This document shows positions 46,014 through 55,336 of a stretch of DNA of 64,000 nucleotides, piece after piece. Position 1 is the stretch's first letter. Each line of letters opens with the position of its first letter. Made by a program: the position numbers and the translations under genes. The notes under the pieces were generated by a model. The model worked only from the letters and a program-made list of their open reading frames with translations. It did not search any database and was not told where the DNA came from. The stretch is from Kordiimonas pumila (lineage in GTDB: Bacteria > Pseudomonadota > Alphaproteobacteria > Sphingomonadales > Kordiimonadaceae). The stretch spans positions 2,005,501 through 2,069,500 of the forward strand of contig NZ_CP061205.1 of assembly GCF_015240255.1 (NCBI RefSeq). Direction: 5' to 3'.

Positions 46014-47315
46014 ATGATCGCACGTTATTCCCGCAAACAAATGACCGATATTTGGGAAGCTGAAAACCGTTTCCGCATCTGGTTTGAAATTGAAGCGCAC
46101 GCGTGCGATGCAAACGCAAAGCTGGGCCGTATCCCTGAAGCTGCTGCCAAAGCTGTGTGGGAACGCGGCAAGTGGGAAATCGCCCGCATTGATGAGATTG
46201 AGCGCGAAGTAAAGCACGATGTTATCGCGTTTCTCACGAACCTTGCCGAGCACGTGGGCGATGAAGCTCGTTTTGTGCACCAAGGCATGACATCATCAGA
46301 TGTGTTGGACACATGCCTGTCTGTACAATTGATGCAAGCGGCTGATATTATTATTGAAGACCTTGAAAAGCTGCTTGTGGTGCTCAAACGCCGCGCGGAA
46401 GAACATAAATATACAATCTGCATTGGTCGCAGTCACGGTATTCACGCAGAACCTGTTACATTCGGCCTGAAAATGGCGCAGGCATATGCTGAATTTGACC
46501 GCTGCTTGGCTCGTATGAAAGACGCGCGGAAGGAAGTGGCAACTTGTGCAATCTCTGGTGCGGTTGGTACATTCGCCAACATTGACCCGTTTGTTGAAGA
46601 ATATGTTGCCGAGAAAATGGGGCTTGAGGTGGAACCGGTTTCCACACAGGTTATCCCGCGTGACCGGCATGCGATGTATTTTGCGGTTCTCGGCGTTATT
46701 GCAAGCTGTATTGAGCGCCTTTCTGTTGAGGTGCGTCACTTACAGCGCACCGAAGTGCTGGAAGCGCAGGAATATTTCTCCAAAGGCCAAAAGGGTTCAA
46801 GTGCCATGCCGCATAAAAAGAACCCAATCCTTACGGAAAACCTAACCGGTCAGGCGCGCTATATTCGCGCTATGTGCATTCCGGCGATGGAAAACGTAGC
46901 CCTTTGGCACGAACGCGATATTTCGCACAGTTCTGTTGAACGCTATATCGGGCCGGATGCAACTGTGGCGCTTGATTTCAGCCTTGCGCGCCTTACTAAC
47001 GTAATGGACCAGCTTCTGGTGTACCCAGACAACATGCTGGATAATATGAATAAAATGGGCGGTCTGCCAAACAGCCAGCGTGTTCTGCTGGAGCTGACGC
47101 AGGCGGGCGTTAGCCGCGAAGATGCCTACCGTTTGGTGCAGGAAAATGCCATGAAGGTATGGGAAAGCCGGGGGGCATTGCAGCTTTTAGATTTGCTGAA
47201 AGCTGACGAGATTGTGACCAGCAAGGTGTCAGCTGCGGAACTGGATGAGCTGTTTAATATGGATTACCACACCAAACATGTAGACACGATTTTCAAGCGG
47301 GTGTTTGGGGCCTAG
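46014..47315 (+). CDS. purB: Adenylosuccinate lyase
   Basis: PurB acts twice in purine synthesis, cleaving SAICAR to AICAR and adenylosuccinate to AMP, releasing fumarate. The 433-residue length is right. The lyase signature GSSAMPHKKNP lies near residue 260, the catalytic His region SHGIHAEPVTFG near 140 and the MTSSDVLDTC region near 90. GGAGCC precedes the ATG. The stop overlaps the GTG that opens the frame of the following gene, but that gene's real start is later. Confidence 0.97.
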   Translation: MIARYSRKQMTDIWEAENRFRIWFEIEAHACDANAKLGRIPEAAAKAVWERGKWEIARIDEIEREVKHDVIAFLTNLAEHVGDEARFVHQGMTSSDVLDTCLSVQLMQAADIIIEDLEKLLVVLKRRAEEHKYTICIGRSHGIHAEPVTFGLKMAQAYAEFDRCLARMKDARKEVATCAISGAVGTFANIDPFVEEYVAEKMGLEVEPVSTQVIPRDRHAMYFAVLGVIASCIERLSVEVRHLQRTEVLEAQEYFSKGQKGSSAMPHKKNPILTENLTGQARYIRAMCIPAMENVALWHERDISHSSVERYIGPDATVALDFSLARLTNVMDQLLVYPDNMLDNMNKMGGLPNSQRVLLELTQAGVSREDAYRLVQENAMKVWESRGALQLLDLLKADEIVTSKVSAAELDELFNMDYHTKHVDTIFKRVFGA

Positions 47316-47347
47316 TGCCCCAGACATCGGTTTTCGGGGGTCAACTG

Positions 47348-47902
47348 ATGAATAAAATAACTATAGTATTTCTGCTTTTTGTATGGGCAGGCATTACAGC
47401 AGGTGTTAAGGCACGTGACTTGACTGTTGGAGATGTGCCGCCAGACAATATTGGGCATACCCTTGAAGGGGAGAGGGTCAAGATATCAGACCATAAAGGC
47501 AAGGTTGTTATCGTAAGCTTTTGGGCGACTTGGTGCCCACCCTGTATGGAGGAAATACCTATTCTGAACGCCATTCAGCAACAGGTTTCTGATGATAGAT
47601 TAAAAGTTTTAAGCGTAAATTTTCAGCAAGACAAGCGCACCGTACGTAAATATGCCAAGCATTTGGAAAAGTATTTTGACGAGGTGCATCTAACGTTTCT
47701 ATATGAAAAAGATAACGGGATTAGTGCTAAGTTTGGTGTAGACCGCCTGCCTTACATGTTTATGATTGATCACACAGGCAGAATAGCCCATATCCATATA
47801 GGATATAGTAAAGAGACAATCCCCTCTTTGGTGGAAGAAATAAACGCACTTTTACAAGAGCAGCAAAAAGACCACTTATATGACACAAACAGTATCAGCT
47901 AG
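47348..47902 (+). CDS. TlpA-like periplasmic thioredoxin-fold protein
   Basis: A 184-residue exported thioredoxin-like protein. The N-terminal hydrophobic signal (MNKITIVFLLFVWAGITAG) is followed by an AhpC/TSA-thioredoxin domain with the active site WATWCPPCME (C63 and C66). The cis-proline region is near DRLPYMFMID. It probably reduces disulfides in the periplasm. The ATG at 47348 has GGGGG 7 bases upstream. It overlaps the following gene by 23 bases. Confidence 0.9.
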   Translation: MNKITIVFLLFVWAGITAGVKARDLTVGDVPPDNIGHTLEGERVKISDHKGKVVIVSFWATWCPPCMEEIPILNAIQQQVSDDRLKVLSVNFQQDKRTVRKYAKHLEKYFDEVHLTFLYEKDNGISAKFGVDRLPYMFMIDHTGRIAHIHIGYSKETIPSLVEEINALLQEQQKDHLYDTNSIS

Positions 47903-48632
47903 CCTTGTTGTTATCGGTGATGAAATCCTGTCTGGCAGGACACAGGATACAAACACGTCCTACCTTGCCAAGTGGCTCAATGAATGCGGTATCCAGCTTT
48001 CTGAAACCCGCACGGTACCTGATATTGAAGCGGAAATTGTGGCGGCGGTGAATGCGCTTAGGGCCCGCTATGATTATGTGTTCACGACGGGTGGCATTGG
48101 CCCCACGCATGATGATATTACGGCGGAAAGCATTAGTGCGGCCTTTGGTGTGCCGTGCCAGAGGCACCCAGAGGCCTATGCCCGCCTGCTTGCCTATTAT
48201 GGCGAAAAAGACTTTACCGAAGCTCGGCAGCGCATGACTCGTGTGCCAGAAGGCGGGGTGCTAATTGATAATTCTGTATCGATCGCACCCGGTTTCCAAA
48301 TTGAGAATGTGTTCGTGATGGCAGGTGTCCCAAAGGTGATGCAAGCCATGCTTGAGACCATTCGCCCGCGCCTAAAGGCGGGCCGCAAGGTTTGGTCAGA
48401 GACCCTTATAGTGTATGCACCTGAAAGCCGCATCGCACCGGGGTTAGAGGCCGTTCTGGATGGTATCGACGATATCAGTATTGGCAGCTATCCGTTTTAC
48501 AGCGAAAAAAGCGTTGGGGCACAGATTGTGATCCGCTCCCATGATAAGGCTGCAATTGCACGAGCAATGACTGCGCTAAAAGGCTTTTGCGTAGCTTGTA
48601 ACTATAAGACAGAAGTGCAAGCTAGCGCTTAA
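47880..48632 (+). CDS. CinA-like/MoaB-type molybdopterin-binding domain protein
   Basis: A 250-residue protein equivalent to the N-terminal (COG1058) domain of CinA: VVIGDEILSGRTQDTNTSYL at the N-terminus, then TTGGIGPTHDDITAESIS, the GGIGPT loop that binds phosphate-containing ligands. There is no C-terminal nicotinamide-mononucleotide deamidase domain. The family is related to pyrophosphatases for ADP-ribose and NMN recycling. It is convergent with purU, overlapping by 11 bases. Confidence 0.9.
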   Translation: MTQTVSASLVVIGDEILSGRTQDTNTSYLAKWLNECGIQLSETRTVPDIEAEIVAAVNALRARYDYVFTTGGIGPTHDDITAESISAAFGVPCQRHPEAYARLLAYYGEKDFTEARQRMTRVPEGGVLIDNSVSIAPGFQIENVFVMAGVPKVMQAMLETIRPRLKAGRKVWSETLIVYAPESRIAPGLEAVLDGIDDISIGSYPFYSEKSVGAQIVIRSHDKAAIARAMTALKGFCVACNYKTEVQASA

Positions 48633-49479
48633 ATACCACAGTTTTACTGCCGTTCAGCAGTACGCGGCGCTCTAGGTGCAGCTTTAAAGCTTCTGCTAGC
48701 GTGACACGCTCGACATCGCGGCCAGTTGCCACAAGGTCGCTACCATCCATTGCATGGTTCACGCGGGCGACATTCTGTTCAATAATCGGGCCTTCATCAA
48801 GATCTGCCGTTACATAGTGCGCTGTGGCACCAATAATTTTAACGCCTTTTTTGTAGGCTTGCTGGTAAGGAGCTGCGCCTTTAAAACTTGGCAGAAAACT
48901 ATGGTGAATGTTAATCACTTTGCCGGGCAGCTTTTTACAAACATCGTTACTTAATACCTGCATGTAGCGTGCGAGGACAATAAGGTCGATCCGTTCTTCA
49001 TCAATGAAAGCCAGCAGTTTTTGTTCTTGTGCTGCTTTGTTTTCTTTGGTTACCGGCCAGTGCAGAAAGGGCACGCCGTATGATGCGGTTAGCTGGTAAG
49101 CATCAGCATGGTTTGAGATAACGGCAGGGATGTCCATAAACAGGGCGCCGCGCTCTTTTCTGTACAAAATATCCATCAGGCAGTGGTCAAATTTTGATGT
49201 CATGATCAAAACCCGCTGGGGTACATCCATATCATGGATTGACCAATCCATTTTGAATTTACTACCAAGCGGAGTAAAGGCTTCGCGCAGTTCAGCGCAG
49301 CTCAGGTGCACATTAACAGGCTGTACAGCAACCCGCATGAAAAACTGGGCACTATCACTATCGCCGAATTGGTCGCTGGATGTAATGTTACAGCCGGTTT
49401 TTGCAAGCAAGCTTGAAACCTCGGCCACAATGCCGGGTTTGTCTGGGCAAGATAGGGTTAATACATATTTTGCAGTCAT
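48622..49479 (-). CDS. purU: Formyltetrahydrofolate deformylase
   Basis: PurU hydrolyses 10-formyl-THF to formate and THF, balancing the one-carbon pool. The 285-residue product has an N-terminal ACT domain (YVLTLSCPDKPGIVAEVSSL, about residues 4-85) and a formyltransferase-type catalytic domain. Catalytic motifs are NIHHSFLPSFKGA and the HYVTADLDEGPII loop. PurU typically responds to methionine and glycine through the ACT domain. It is convergent with the CinA-like gene. Confidence 0.95.
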   Translation of the reverse strand: MTAKYVLTLSCPDKPGIVAEVSSLLAKTGCNITSSDQFGDSDSAQFFMRVAVQPVNVHLSCAELREAFTPLGSKFKMDWSIHDMDVPQRVLIMTSKFDHCLMDILYRKERGALFMDIPAVISNHADAYQLTASYGVPFLHWPVTKENKAAQEQKLLAFIDEERIDLIVLARYMQVLSNDVCKKLPGKVINIHHSFLPSFKGAAPYQQAYKKGVKIIGATAHYVTADLDEGPIIEQNVARVNHAMDGSDLVATGRDVERVTLAEALKLHLERRVLLNGSKTVVFKR

Positions 49480-49606
49480 TCTATTCCCTCAGCGTGCAGC
49501 GGCTTGTGCCTTATGTGTGGGGGCACAAAAGCAAGGCTACGGTCTGAATGCAATAGGAAAGTAGATTTTTGTGCATTTTGCCGCTTAGGGAGTGCACGGA
49601 AAGGCG

Positions 49607-49643
49607 GACCAAGCGGCAAGTAGTATACATAAGCCGCTTGGTC
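49607..49643 (-). terminator. Strong hairpin between ggpPS and purU
   Basis: GACCAAGCGGC (49607-49617) and GCCGCTTGGTC (49633-49643) form an 11-bp perfect stem with a 15-base loop. It lies just past the GgpPS stop (minus strand). The following minus-strand sequence is only moderately T-rich (CCTTTCC), so it may be a weak terminator. Confidence 0.5.
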
Positions 49644-49655
49644 TGTATTCAGTGT

Positions 49656-51929
49656 CTAAGCGACGGAGCGAATGCCGCTTTTACGGGTTTTGTTTACCTC
49701 AGATAGAAAATCATTGCCCCATGCATTCACATCATGGGTTTTAATAATATTTGCCATGCGGTGGATACGGGTTTCTTTTTCGGTATCTGGAATATGAAGC
49801 GCGTGGAATAGCTTGTCTGACATATCCCTTTCATCATATGGGTTCACAAGGAACGCGCTGTGCAGTTCTGCGGCGGCACCGGCAAACTCAGACAGCACAA
49901 GTGCCCCTTTGGTCCCTGATGCCTGTTTAGCCATCACATATTCTTTTGCCACAAGGTTGAGGCCGTCCCTGAGCGGCGTAACCCAGCCAACATCTGCGGC
50001 TTTATAATAAGCAATAACATCTTCAAATGGCACCATGCGGCTAACAAATTTAATAGGTGTCCAGTTATAGGTGCCAAACCGACCATTGATAAGGCCAACA
50101 TGGTAGGCAATGTCCTGACTGATTTCCTCGTAAATTTTCATGCCTTTGGCGGGCGGTGTGCACACCATAATGAGCACTACTTCTTCATGCAATTCCGGGT
50201 GGTCTTCAAGAAAGCGCATGTAGGATTTCAGCTTTTCAACCGGGCCTTTGGTATAATCGGTGCGCTCAATGGAAACGATACACTTTTTGTCGCCGACCTC
50301 TTCCTTGATTTTGTCGTAAAGCGCATTGACGCTGTCAGTTTCAACCAGATCTTCAATATGTTTGCAGTTGATACCCACAGGGTGCGCACCGAGCGCCACA
50401 GTGCTAAGCTCTGTGGTAATGGATGTGGCGTAACTATCGACCCCGATCGCGCAGCCATATGTTTTAAAGCGCGGCGCAGCGCTTTGGGTTTTGTTGATTG
50501 TTGCGCGCATGTTGGAGCATACAACATTCACAAAATTATCTACATATTGCGGTATATGAAAGCCAATATAATCGCATTGCATTAGCGAATTAATGATATC
50601 GCGGCGCCACGGTGTCATGTTGAAAATGTCGGCAGAAGGGAAGGGTGTGTGATGATAAAAGGCAATCTTCACATCGGGCCGCATTTGCCGCAAATATCCA
50701 GGCACCATCCAGAGGTTATAGTCATGAATCCAGACCACAGCACCTTCTGCGGCTTCTTGCGCAGCTTTTTCCGCAAAAATACGGTTGATTTCAAGGAAAT
50801 GATCCCAGTGATCATGATTGAAGATCACTTTCTCATGGAATGAATGCAGCAGCAACCAGAAGGCTTCTTTTGAAAAGACTTCATAGAATATTTTTACGTC
50901 ATTAGCCGTAAGCGGAATACGGCATGCTTGCAGGTTTTCATACAGGTCTTTGTCAACATCGACATGCTCTGCAAAGTTTTCCGGGTTTCGTGTTTCAGAA
51001 AGCGACCATGCTACCCACGAGCCTTTTTGTTTTTCGCTGAAAAAGCCAAGCAGGGTAGGCAGAATGCCATTTGGGCTGCTGTGCTTTTGCCGTACAGCTT
51101 TACCATTTTCAACAGCCTCTTTGTAGGGCAGGCGGTGATACACCATAACCAGATCGGCATCGCCGTATATATCGGCCTTTGCAATGGCATTATCTTTTTT
51201 TATCATTTTAAAATGATGCAGCGCTTCAAAAATGCCGTCCGTGCCACTTTCTTTTGAATAGTAAGCGTTCTTTAGCGATTTGGCCTGCTCTTTAAGGGGC
51301 TGTTCTGAATTGTCGAGAACTACGCCTTTGAAGCCAGCCTTGTACATGCTGAAATCGTTCATGGTGTCGCCCGCCACCAGCACGTTGTCGTGGTCAATAC
51401 CTAGCTGGTCGATAAGCGCGGTTAAGGTGCGGCCTTTGTCTGTGCTGTGCGGTAAGATATCAAGATAAATATCGTTCGAATAAATGACATTACAGTTCTT
51501 TTTGCTCAACTCTTCAATCTTGCCTTTCGGCAGCTTGTCTGGCTCCACAAAAAATGACATGCGCCTTTCTTGGGGGACTGGCTGGCGTTCAAGCGCGTCA
51601 AGGCCTGTTACATCTGCAATATCAGCAAGAGTTTCGTTCCAGCGGCGGGTTATTTTATTCTGTATAGGCTGCACCGGAGTTAGTTTTTTGCCGTGCAGGA
51701 CTGTCGCACCAACATCGCCAATAATATAATGCGGATTGGGGATAAACAGGTCATCCAGAAATGGCAGAATAACCTCGGTATTGCGGCCTGTTACAAAAAT
51801 GACAATGAAGTCAGGGTTCTGCCGAAGGAAACGGTAAAGCTTGTCTTTTTTACCGTCTTTAGTCTCTAGAAAGGTTCCGTCCAGGTCTGTTGCGAGGACA
51901 TATGGTTGGGCGTCTTTTGGACGTAAGAT
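49656..51929 (-). CDS. Fused glucosylglycerol-phosphate phosphatase/synthase (GgpPS-like), start codon unclear
   Basis: An N-terminal HAD phosphatase domain is fused to a C-terminal GT20 glycosyltransferase (~757 residues). The HAD part shows DLDGT (residues 15-19), VTGR (46-49), a DKG lysine near 165 and GDTMND near 187-192. The GT20 part begins near 260 (DADLVMVYHRLPY) with SPNGILPTL, WIHDYNLWMVPGYLRQ and FYHHTPFPSADIFNMTPWR. It resembles glucosylglycerol-phosphate synthase more than trehalose-P synthase, so it probably makes the osmolyte glucosylglycerol. No ATG, GTG or TTG lies in frame between the upstream stop (51942-51944) and the DLDGT motif. I place the start at an ATC at 51929, 9 bases after AGGAG; a GTG at 51674 would delete the first two HAD motifs. 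Confidence 0.8.
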   Translation of the reverse strand: MLRPKDAQPYVLATDLDGTFLETKDGKKDKLYRFLRQNPDFIVIFVTGRNTEVILPFLDDLFIPNPHYIIGDVGATVLHGKKLTPVQPIQNKITRRWNETLADIADVTGLDALERQPVPQERRMSFFVEPDKLPKGKIEELSKKNCNVIYSNDIYLDILPHSTDKGRTLTALIDQLGIDHDNVLVAGDTMNDFSMYKAGFKGVVLDNSEQPLKEQAKSLKNAYYSKESGTDGIFEALHHFKMIKKDNAIAKADIYGDADLVMVYHRLPYKEAVENGKAVRQKHSSPNGILPTLLGFFSEKQKGSWVAWSLSETRNPENFAEHVDVDKDLYENLQACRIPLTANDVKIFYEVFSKEAFWLLLHSFHEKVIFNHDHWDHFLEINRIFAEKAAQEAAEGAVVWIHDYNLWMVPGYLRQMRPDVKIAFYHHTPFPSADIFNMTPWRRDIINSLMQCDYIGFHIPQYVDNFVNVVCSNMRATINKTQSAAPRFKTYGCAIGVDSYATSITTELSTVALGAHPVGINCKHIEDLVETDSVNALYDKIKEEVGDKKCIVSIERTDYTKGPVEKLKSYMRFLEDHPELHEEVVLIMVCTPPAKGMKIYEEISQDIAYHVGLINGRFGTYNWTPIKFVSRMVPFEDVIAYYKAADVGWVTPLRDGLNLVAKEYVMAKQASGTKGALVLSEFAGAAAELHSAFLVNPYDERDMSDKLFHALHIPDTEKETRIHRMANIIKTHDVNAWGNDFLSEVNKTRKSGIRSVA

Positions 51930-52082
51930 GACAAACTTCTCCTATTGTTGCGTGTTTGCTAGCACTTACCTACCCCTGTCTTCCCAGCGTGGCTTATAGC
52001 AAACTTAATGAAAAAACTCAAGAAAGCTGGTTTTGGTGGGCTTTCTCTGTTTGTAGTGTATGTTTTTCAGGCGAACCTTTTG

Positions 52083-53636
52083 TTACCAGAAAGCCACCAG
52101 CATGATGGCGGTTAACAGCACGACAGCAGCGCCTTGAATGCGGTAGTTTTGGTAGAAGGGTGTGCCTTTTTCTACCCGGCTAAATTCTGGCTTCCAAAGG
52201 GCGCTTTCTGCCTCTGTGCTTTGGCCGGGTGCAGCAAGGCTCGCTACTATAAGAATGCCAAAGCAAATGGCTGTTACAATCCCTACTGTAATGGTGAAAT
52301 GCAGGGTCCACAGGCCCATTTGCCCAAGGATGAAAAACAGTAGGCCTATAGTGTGCCCTGTAAGCAAAGTGATAACCGCCGCGCGGCTGGTGGCGCCGCG
52401 CCAAAACATGCCGCACAGGAAGACCGCAACAACTGGGGGCACCACAACGGCAAACGCTTGCTGCAGGTATGCAAACAGGCCCTTAAAGTTTGCAATGTTT
52501 GGTGCCCAAACAGCAGCAACACCGATCAGAACTATCGTGGTCCACCGGCCCCAATTCCGCACCTGTACGGGGCTAAGGGGGTGTTTTTCTGTATCGGCAA
52601 AATCTTTTATAATCAGTGTGGAGGCTGAATTTAGCGTGCTATCGATGGTGGACATAATGGCGGCAAACAGGCCAGCAACCACAATACCTTTCATGCCGAC
52701 AGGTAAATAATCATTCACCAGACGCGGGAATATTTGGTCAGGGTTTTCCATTGTGTCATAAAGGCCTATCGCCATGGCGCCCGGCATAACCATAATGAAC
52801 AGCGGGGTAAGCTTCAACAAGCCCGCAAACATGGCGCCCCACTGGGCATGGCGCACACTGCGAGCGCCCAGAATCCGCTGGGTAATATACTGGTTGGTTG
52901 CCCAGTACCAAAAACCCAAAATAGGCACACCTATAAGTGTGCCAAGCCACGGCAGGTGCGGATCATCAAGCGGGCGTACAAGCGACAGATGATCCGCCGG
53001 GATAGCGGCTTTTGCTGTGGCCCACGAAAAATTAAATTCGGCAAACACATAATATGTAATCACGCTGGCACCGATGAGTAATATAATCGCTTGCAGCACA
53101 TCGGTGTATACAACAGCTTTCAGGCCCCCAGCGGCAGTATATAGCCCGGCAAACACGGCAATCGCCACACAGGTGGGCACCATCGGCAGGCCGGGGAAAA
53201 ATATTTGCAGCACAAGCGCACCCGCATAAATGCCGCCAGCCGCGTCTACCATAATGCTCATTAAAATGGTGAGGATGGAAAAATATTTGCGGCAAAAAGG
53301 GTTGTAGCGAATTTGCAGATACTCCGGCACCGTGGTTATCTGTTTTGCGAGAAACACCGGAATCACAAAGAATGCCATAAACACCAGCACAAGGCCGGCC
53401 ATCCATTCATAATTGGAAATGGCAATGCCGCTACTGAAGGCGGCACCCGAAAGGCCAATAAGCGTGGTGGAGGAAATGTTCGAGGCAAATAACGAAAAGC
53501 CAATCACGCCCCAGCCAAGCGAACGCCCGGCCAGAAACAGGTCTTCACCGGTTTTGGTGCGCTTCATCACCACAAGGGTGATACAAACAATGAAGAGAAA
53601 ATATAAAAAAATGAGCCAAAGATCTATGCTGTGCAT
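52083..53636 (-). CDS. Sodium:solute symporter, SSS/SGLT family
   Basis: A 517-residue integral membrane protein with about 14 predicted helices. Family features include GEDLFLAGRSLGWGVIGFSL, NISSTTLIGLSGAAF, and the sodium-site stretch GLFAAIMSTIDSTLNSASTL near residue 325. Middle segments resemble the sugar-transporting SGLT branch. It lies upstream of and on the same strand as GgpPS, 150 bases away, so it may import a sugar or compatible solute. AGGA precedes the ATG. Confidence 0.9.
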   Translation of the reverse strand: MHSIDLWLIFLYFLFIVCITLVVMKRTKTGEDLFLAGRSLGWGVIGFSLFASNISSTTLIGLSGAAFSSGIAISNYEWMAGLVLVFMAFFVIPVFLAKQITTVPEYLQIRYNPFCRKYFSILTILMSIMVDAAGGIYAGALVLQIFFPGLPMVPTCVAIAVFAGLYTAAGGLKAVVYTDVLQAIILLIGASVITYYVFAEFNFSWATAKAAIPADHLSLVRPLDDPHLPWLGTLIGVPILGFWYWATNQYITQRILGARSVRHAQWGAMFAGLLKLTPLFIMVMPGAMAIGLYDTMENPDQIFPRLVNDYLPVGMKGIVVAGLFAAIMSTIDSTLNSASTLIIKDFADTEKHPLSPVQVRNWGRWTTIVLIGVAAVWAPNIANFKGLFAYLQQAFAVVVPPVVAVFLCGMFWRGATSRAAVITLLTGHTIGLLFFILGQMGLWTLHFTITVGIVTAICFGILIVASLAAPGQSTEAESALWKPEFSRVEKGTPFYQNYRIQGAAVVLLTAIMLVAFW

Positions 53637-53752
53637 GGCACGTGTCCTAGCACACTGAGCAAAAAAAACAAGGTTAGTGCATTTCGACGTTGTTTTACGG
53701 AGATATGTTCGTTAAGAAAGCGCTGCAAATAATTTTGCATCCCACCCCAAAT

Positions 53753-53839
53753 GCCCGCGTGGTGGAATTGGTAGACACACAGGACTTAAAATCCTGAGAT
53801 CGTATGATCGTACCGGTTCGAGTCCGGTCGCGGGTACCA
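53753..53839 (+). tRNA. tRNA-Leu (anticodon UAA)
   Basis: 87 bases that fold as a class II tRNA. Acceptor GCCCGCG pairs with CGCGGGT (one G-U), with discriminator A and encoded CCA at 53837-53839. The anticodon stem is CAGGA/TCCTG with loop CTTAAAA, giving anticodon TAA. A long variable arm (GATCG.ATGATC region) and the T-arm CCGGTTCGAGTCCGG are present. It reads UUA and UUG leucine codons. Its 3' end marks the left edge of the island-like region. Confidence 0.97.
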
Positions 53840-53983
53840 TCCTCTCCAGTATTTTCAAATAGTTACGAGTAAATGGCGTAATTTTGGCGTAATTCTCAGC
53901 ACAGTATGTATTGCTTGATTCTGTCATGCAACGGAAAAAAGAAGGTGTGGGCATAAGCGCCACACCATAATTTGGGGGACTTT

Positions 53984-54253
53984 TCACTTTTTCTGATGCT
54001 GTCGTATATACCGCTTAACTTCATCTGCATACCACAGCGGGCCGATTCTGCCTGTGTGTGTAGGAATACGTACCGCACGTGGAAAATCTGGTTTGCATAC
54101 TATCCGTTGCTGAACAGTTATCTTTGAGCGGTTCAAGTATGCGGCAATGTCAGAGACGGACCACAACCGCATGGGTATTTTTGTTGTACGGAGTTCTTCA
54201 AGGATGGAGGTGAGTAGTTCCTCCACTCTTGGTTGGGGCCACGGCTTATCCAT
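53984..54253 (-). CDS. Helix-turn-helix protein (AlpA/excisionase-like)
   Basis: An 89-residue protein with a helix-turn-helix of the AlpA/MerR-like small DNA-binding type: LWSVSDIAAYLNRSKITVQQ, followed by a PRAVRIPTHTGRIGPLWYADEVKRYI wing. Such proteins act as excisionases or regulators on islands and prophages. It is the last gene of a four-gene overlapping operon (8-base overlap with the Dam gene) and the island gene nearest the tRNA. Confidence 0.8.
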   Translation of the reverse strand: MDKPWPQPRVEELLTSILEELRTTKIPMRLWSVSDIAAYLNRSKITVQQRIVCKPDFPRAVRIPTHTGRIGPLWYADEVKRYIRQHQKK

Positions 54254-55088
54254 TATCCTTCTCCGTATCTGATGCCGGACAGTTGTCCGTCCGGCAGTTG
54301 GAGATCAGCAGTTCATGGGTGCGTTTGTTCGCTCCTGCTGCTGCGGTGTAGACAACTGATGCTTCCTCAATGGTAAAGGCCCTGAAGATATGCCGCACCT
54401 CAGGTGTGTCATTGATGGACATGATGAAGCTGCCCTTGATCTTCGCAAGCTGGCCTGCCAGCTTCTGAAAGTCATCACGGTGAAACAGGTTCCGTCCATA
54501 ATAGTCCTCAATTCCGTAATACGGCGGATCGAGGTAAAAAAGCGTTGTTGTCCGGTCATACCGTTTGATGAACTGTTCGTAGTGTAGGCATTCGATGGCG
54601 ACACCCGCAAGGCGTTCGTGTATGTCCTCCAAGAGCGGCCCAAGCTTCAGTATATTGAAGCGGACGGGGCCTGTGACATGGGCACCGAAGGCTTGCCCGG
54701 TTCGCAGGCCGCCAAAGGCCATCTTTTGCAAATACAGAAACCGGGCTGCCCGTTCCAGATCAGTCAGCGTGTCGGGGTTGGCCTTCCGCAGGCGTTCAAA
54801 TTCCTTGCGGCTGGTAAGCTGAAACTTTAGCATTTCCATAAAATGTGGATAATGGCGCTGGAGTATCCGGAAGAAGGTGGCAACATCACCGCTATAGTCA
54901 TTAATGACCTCGGCACGAGGAGCCTTGTCCCGGCGCAGGAAGACACCGCCCATGCCCACAAAGGGTACAGCATAGGTGACATGCGAAACGGCATCGATAC
55001 GTTTGATAATTTTTGCGGCCAGCAGTCGTTTGCCACCGATATAGGGTGCCGCAGGGCGTGTAGGTGTAATAGGGGTAAGCTGGTTCAT
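54246..55088 (-). CDS. DNA adenine methyltransferase (Dam/D12 class)
   Basis: A 280-residue N6-adenine methyltransferase. Motif X is seen as PYIGGKRLLA near residue 15, the AdoMet motif I as PFVGMGGVFL (about 42-51), and the catalytic motif IV as DPPY (187-190) within YLDPPYYG. No linked restriction endonuclease is seen, so it is a solitary enzyme. It overlaps the upstream HTH gene (ATGA) and the downstream one. Confidence 0.93.
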   Translation of the reverse strand: MNQLTPITPTRPAAPYIGGKRLLAAKIIKRIDAVSHVTYAVPFVGMGGVFLRRDKAPRAEVINDYSGDVATFFRILQRHYPHFMEMLKFQLTSRKEFERLRKANPDTLTDLERAARFLYLQKMAFGGLRTGQAFGAHVTGPVRFNILKLGPLLEDIHERLAGVAIECLHYEQFIKRYDRTTTLFYLDPPYYGIEDYYGRNLFHRDDFQKLAGQLAKIKGSFIMSINDTPEVRHIFRAFTIEEASVVYTAAAGANKRTHELLISNCRTDNCPASDTEKDNG

Positions 55089-55336
55089 GATAATGTTCCT
55101 TGTGATGTCGTTGATAATCGGGATTGGCTGGCAAGGAAGGCGTCAAGGTCTGTGTGCCTGTAACGCACGGCTCGACCGAGCTTGATGAACTTGGGGCCTG
55201 TTCCGTAAACGCGCCATTTGTTGAGGGTGGAAGACGCAAGCCTCAGGTATTGGGCTGCCTGTGCTGTGGTCAGGAGGCGTTCACCTCCCTCTCCATTGTC
55301 TGCCACGCCCGGTATAATGCTAGGAGTAGTCATCAT
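55085..55336 (-). CDS. Helix-turn-helix protein (AlpA/excisionase-like)
   Basis: An 83-residue DNA-binding protein. After a Gly/Ser-rich N-terminus it has LLTTAQAAQYLRLASSTLNK, a helix-turn-helix of the AlpA type, then LGRAVRYRHTDLDAFL. Position and size are those of phage or island regulators or excisionases. It overlaps the Dcm-type gene by 4 bases and the Dam-type gene by 4 bases, so all three are translated in a coupled way. Confidence 0.82.
   Translation of the reverse strand: MMTTPSIIPGVADNGEGGERLLTTAQAAQYLRLASSTLNKWRVYGTGPKFIKLGRAVRYRHTDLDAFLASQSRLSTTSQGTLS

Noticed and set aside
51674-51676. GTG as the GgpPS start
   Set aside because: It would drop HAD motifs I and II that are clearly encoded upstream in the same frame without a break.
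53712-53987. Minus-strand 91-codon frame across the tRNA
   Set aside because: Its C-terminal part is the antisense of tRNA-Leu, a well-known spurious translation; no ribosome binding site.
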